Assembly (NCBI RefSeq): GCF_003399765.1 | Contig: NZ_NFZV01000003.1 | Location: forward strand, 124,001 to 188,000 | Length of the DNA: 64,000 bases | Reading direction: 5' to 3' | From: Alkalilimnicola ehrlichii | GTDB taxonomy: Bacteria > Pseudomonadota > Gammaproteobacteria > Nitrococcales > AK92 | In this document: positions 63,717 to 64,000 of the stretch, in pieces | Layout: every line of letters starts with the position of its first letter | Position numbering within the stretch: the first letter of the stretch is position 1 | Made by a program: the position numbers and the translations under genes | The notes under the pieces: generated by a model | The model's input: the letters and a program-made list of their open reading frames with translations, nothing else | What the model was told of the DNA's origin: nothing | The model's database searches: none

Positions 63717-63757
63717 GCGTCATCGCGCGCGCGCGCGCGCGCCGCGCGCGATGACGC
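63717..63757. repeat. CG-alternating palindrome
   Basis: GCGTCATCGCGCGC (63717-63730) pairs exactly with GCGCGCGATGACGC (63744-63757); the arms and loop contain a run of alternating C and G of more than 20 bases. It could form a long hairpin or Z-DNA and lies in the divergent promoter region. Confidence 0.7.
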
Positions 63758-63942
63758 GCTTAAGCTCGCTGGCTAGCGGGAATCGCGTATCCATGACGTT
63801 ATGGGCACGGTTGTTGCTTAGCGGTTCGTGTTCCTTTGCACCGGGCCTTGCTTTGAGCCGTCGGCACAACCTGCGCCACACTTTCCTACCGCTTAATGGC
63901 AATAAGGAAATGGTTCGAAGGGACATCAAAGGGAGGTTAGCG

Positions 63943-64000
63943 ATGGCAGTTCGTGTACTGATTGTTGATACACGACCACAACGTTCGCGCAAGTTAGAGC
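63943..64000 (+). CDS. N-terminus of a receiver-domain protein (NasT-like?), cut by window end
   Basis: Only 19 codons are visible from ATG 63943, which has a strong GGGAGG site upstream. They read MAVRVLIVDTRPQRSRKLE, the beta-1 strand and acidic start of a response-regulator receiver domain (second acid replaced by Thr). Divergent from the nitrate operon, it could be the ANTAR antiterminator NasT, but the ANTAR domain is outside the window and the call is inference. Confidence 0.45.
   Translation, partial: MAVRVLIVDTRPQRSRKLE

Larger units (their letters stand above)
63482..63942. other. Regulatory region between narK and a divergent receiver gene
   Basis: This 460-base divergent region holds, on the narK side, two hexaloop hairpins (63513-63530 and 63556-63569) in the presumed leader, a sigma-54-like match (63590-63606) and a TTGACA (63617-63622), and on the other side a CG-alternating palindrome (63717-63757). 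No gene is supported in it. Confidence 0.5.

Noticed and set aside
63720-63992. 90-codon minus-strand frame near the window end
   Set aside because: Its start is across the CG-alternating run (giving Ala-Arg repeats) and it overlaps the receiver gene start.
1-64000. CRISPR arrays, tRNA/rRNA genes, insertion sequences, prophage
   Set aside because: No regularly spaced repeats, no tRNA cloverleaf or rRNA motifs, and no transposase or integrase genes were seen.

Overview
The window is a chromosomal segment of a GC-rich, flagellated, nitrate-assimilating proteobacterium, most likely a gammaproteobacterium. This rests on the gene families (MipA/OmpV, YceI with cytochrome b561, TesB, DUF2288, DUF3565, a long-form GAPDH) and on the NarK-NirBD-NasA-CobA operon. 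Genus cannot be fixed from the sequence alone. No rRNA, tRNA, insertion sequence or CRISPR array was seen.

Region 1 (1-20.0 kb) is a flagellar locus. It runs fliM(3' part)-fliN-fliP-fliQ-fliR-flhB-flhA on the plus strand, two PilZ genes on the minus strand, then flgBCDEFGHIJKL plus a flagellin-like hook-associated gene on the minus strand, then flgA and a short flagellin on the plus strand, and a lone winged-helix regulator. The absence of fliO, a divergent FliM, a FlgJ with no muramidase domain and the extra gene after flgL resemble lateral (Flag-2) flagellar loci. The basal-body starter genes (fliE-J), cap (fliD), fliS and motor genes are not in the window.

Region 2 (20-27.6 kb) holds central metabolism and envelope genes: a PfkB-type sugar kinase convergent with a long-form GAPDH, an unknown 161-aa protein, a PanB-like enzyme, an Smr-domain protein, a YceI/cytochrome b561 pair and a small lipoprotein. 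A gene-poor, hairpin-rich kilobase follows. Region 3 (27.6-37.8 kb) holds a tandem double-HAD protein beside a membrane GGDEF/EAL protein, an unknown membrane protein, an overlapping set (alpha/beta hydrolase, asparagine-synthase-like protein, DUF3565), two DUF2628 paralogues and a MipA/OmpV outer-membrane protein.

Region 4 (37.8-41.8 kb) is a two-gene trehalose module: a GH65 phosphorylase-type enzyme overlapping a beta-phosphoglucomutase/trehalose-6-phosphatase fusion, equivalent to a split mycobacterial OtsB1. Region 5 (41.9-55.3 kb) has two GNATs, a VPLPA-CTERM exported protein, TesB thioesterase, an Mpo1-like protein, a single-chain biotin-dependent acyl-CoA carboxylase, a carboxylesterase, a DUF2288 protein and a ~1650-aa signalling protein (degenerate kinase, AAA ATPase, GAF, GGDEF). 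Region 6 (55.8-64 kb) is the assimilatory nitrate operon narK-nirB-nirD-nasA-cobA on the minus strand, with the start of a divergent receiver-domain gene (NasT-like?) at the window edge.

A feature of the whole window is that eight genes are interrupted, and every one is restored by adding one base (two bases in one gene); in all but one of the nine shifts the site is a short homopolymer. This looks much more like systematic homopolymer under-calling in the assembly than gene decay. Affected genes are annotated at full corrected extent.
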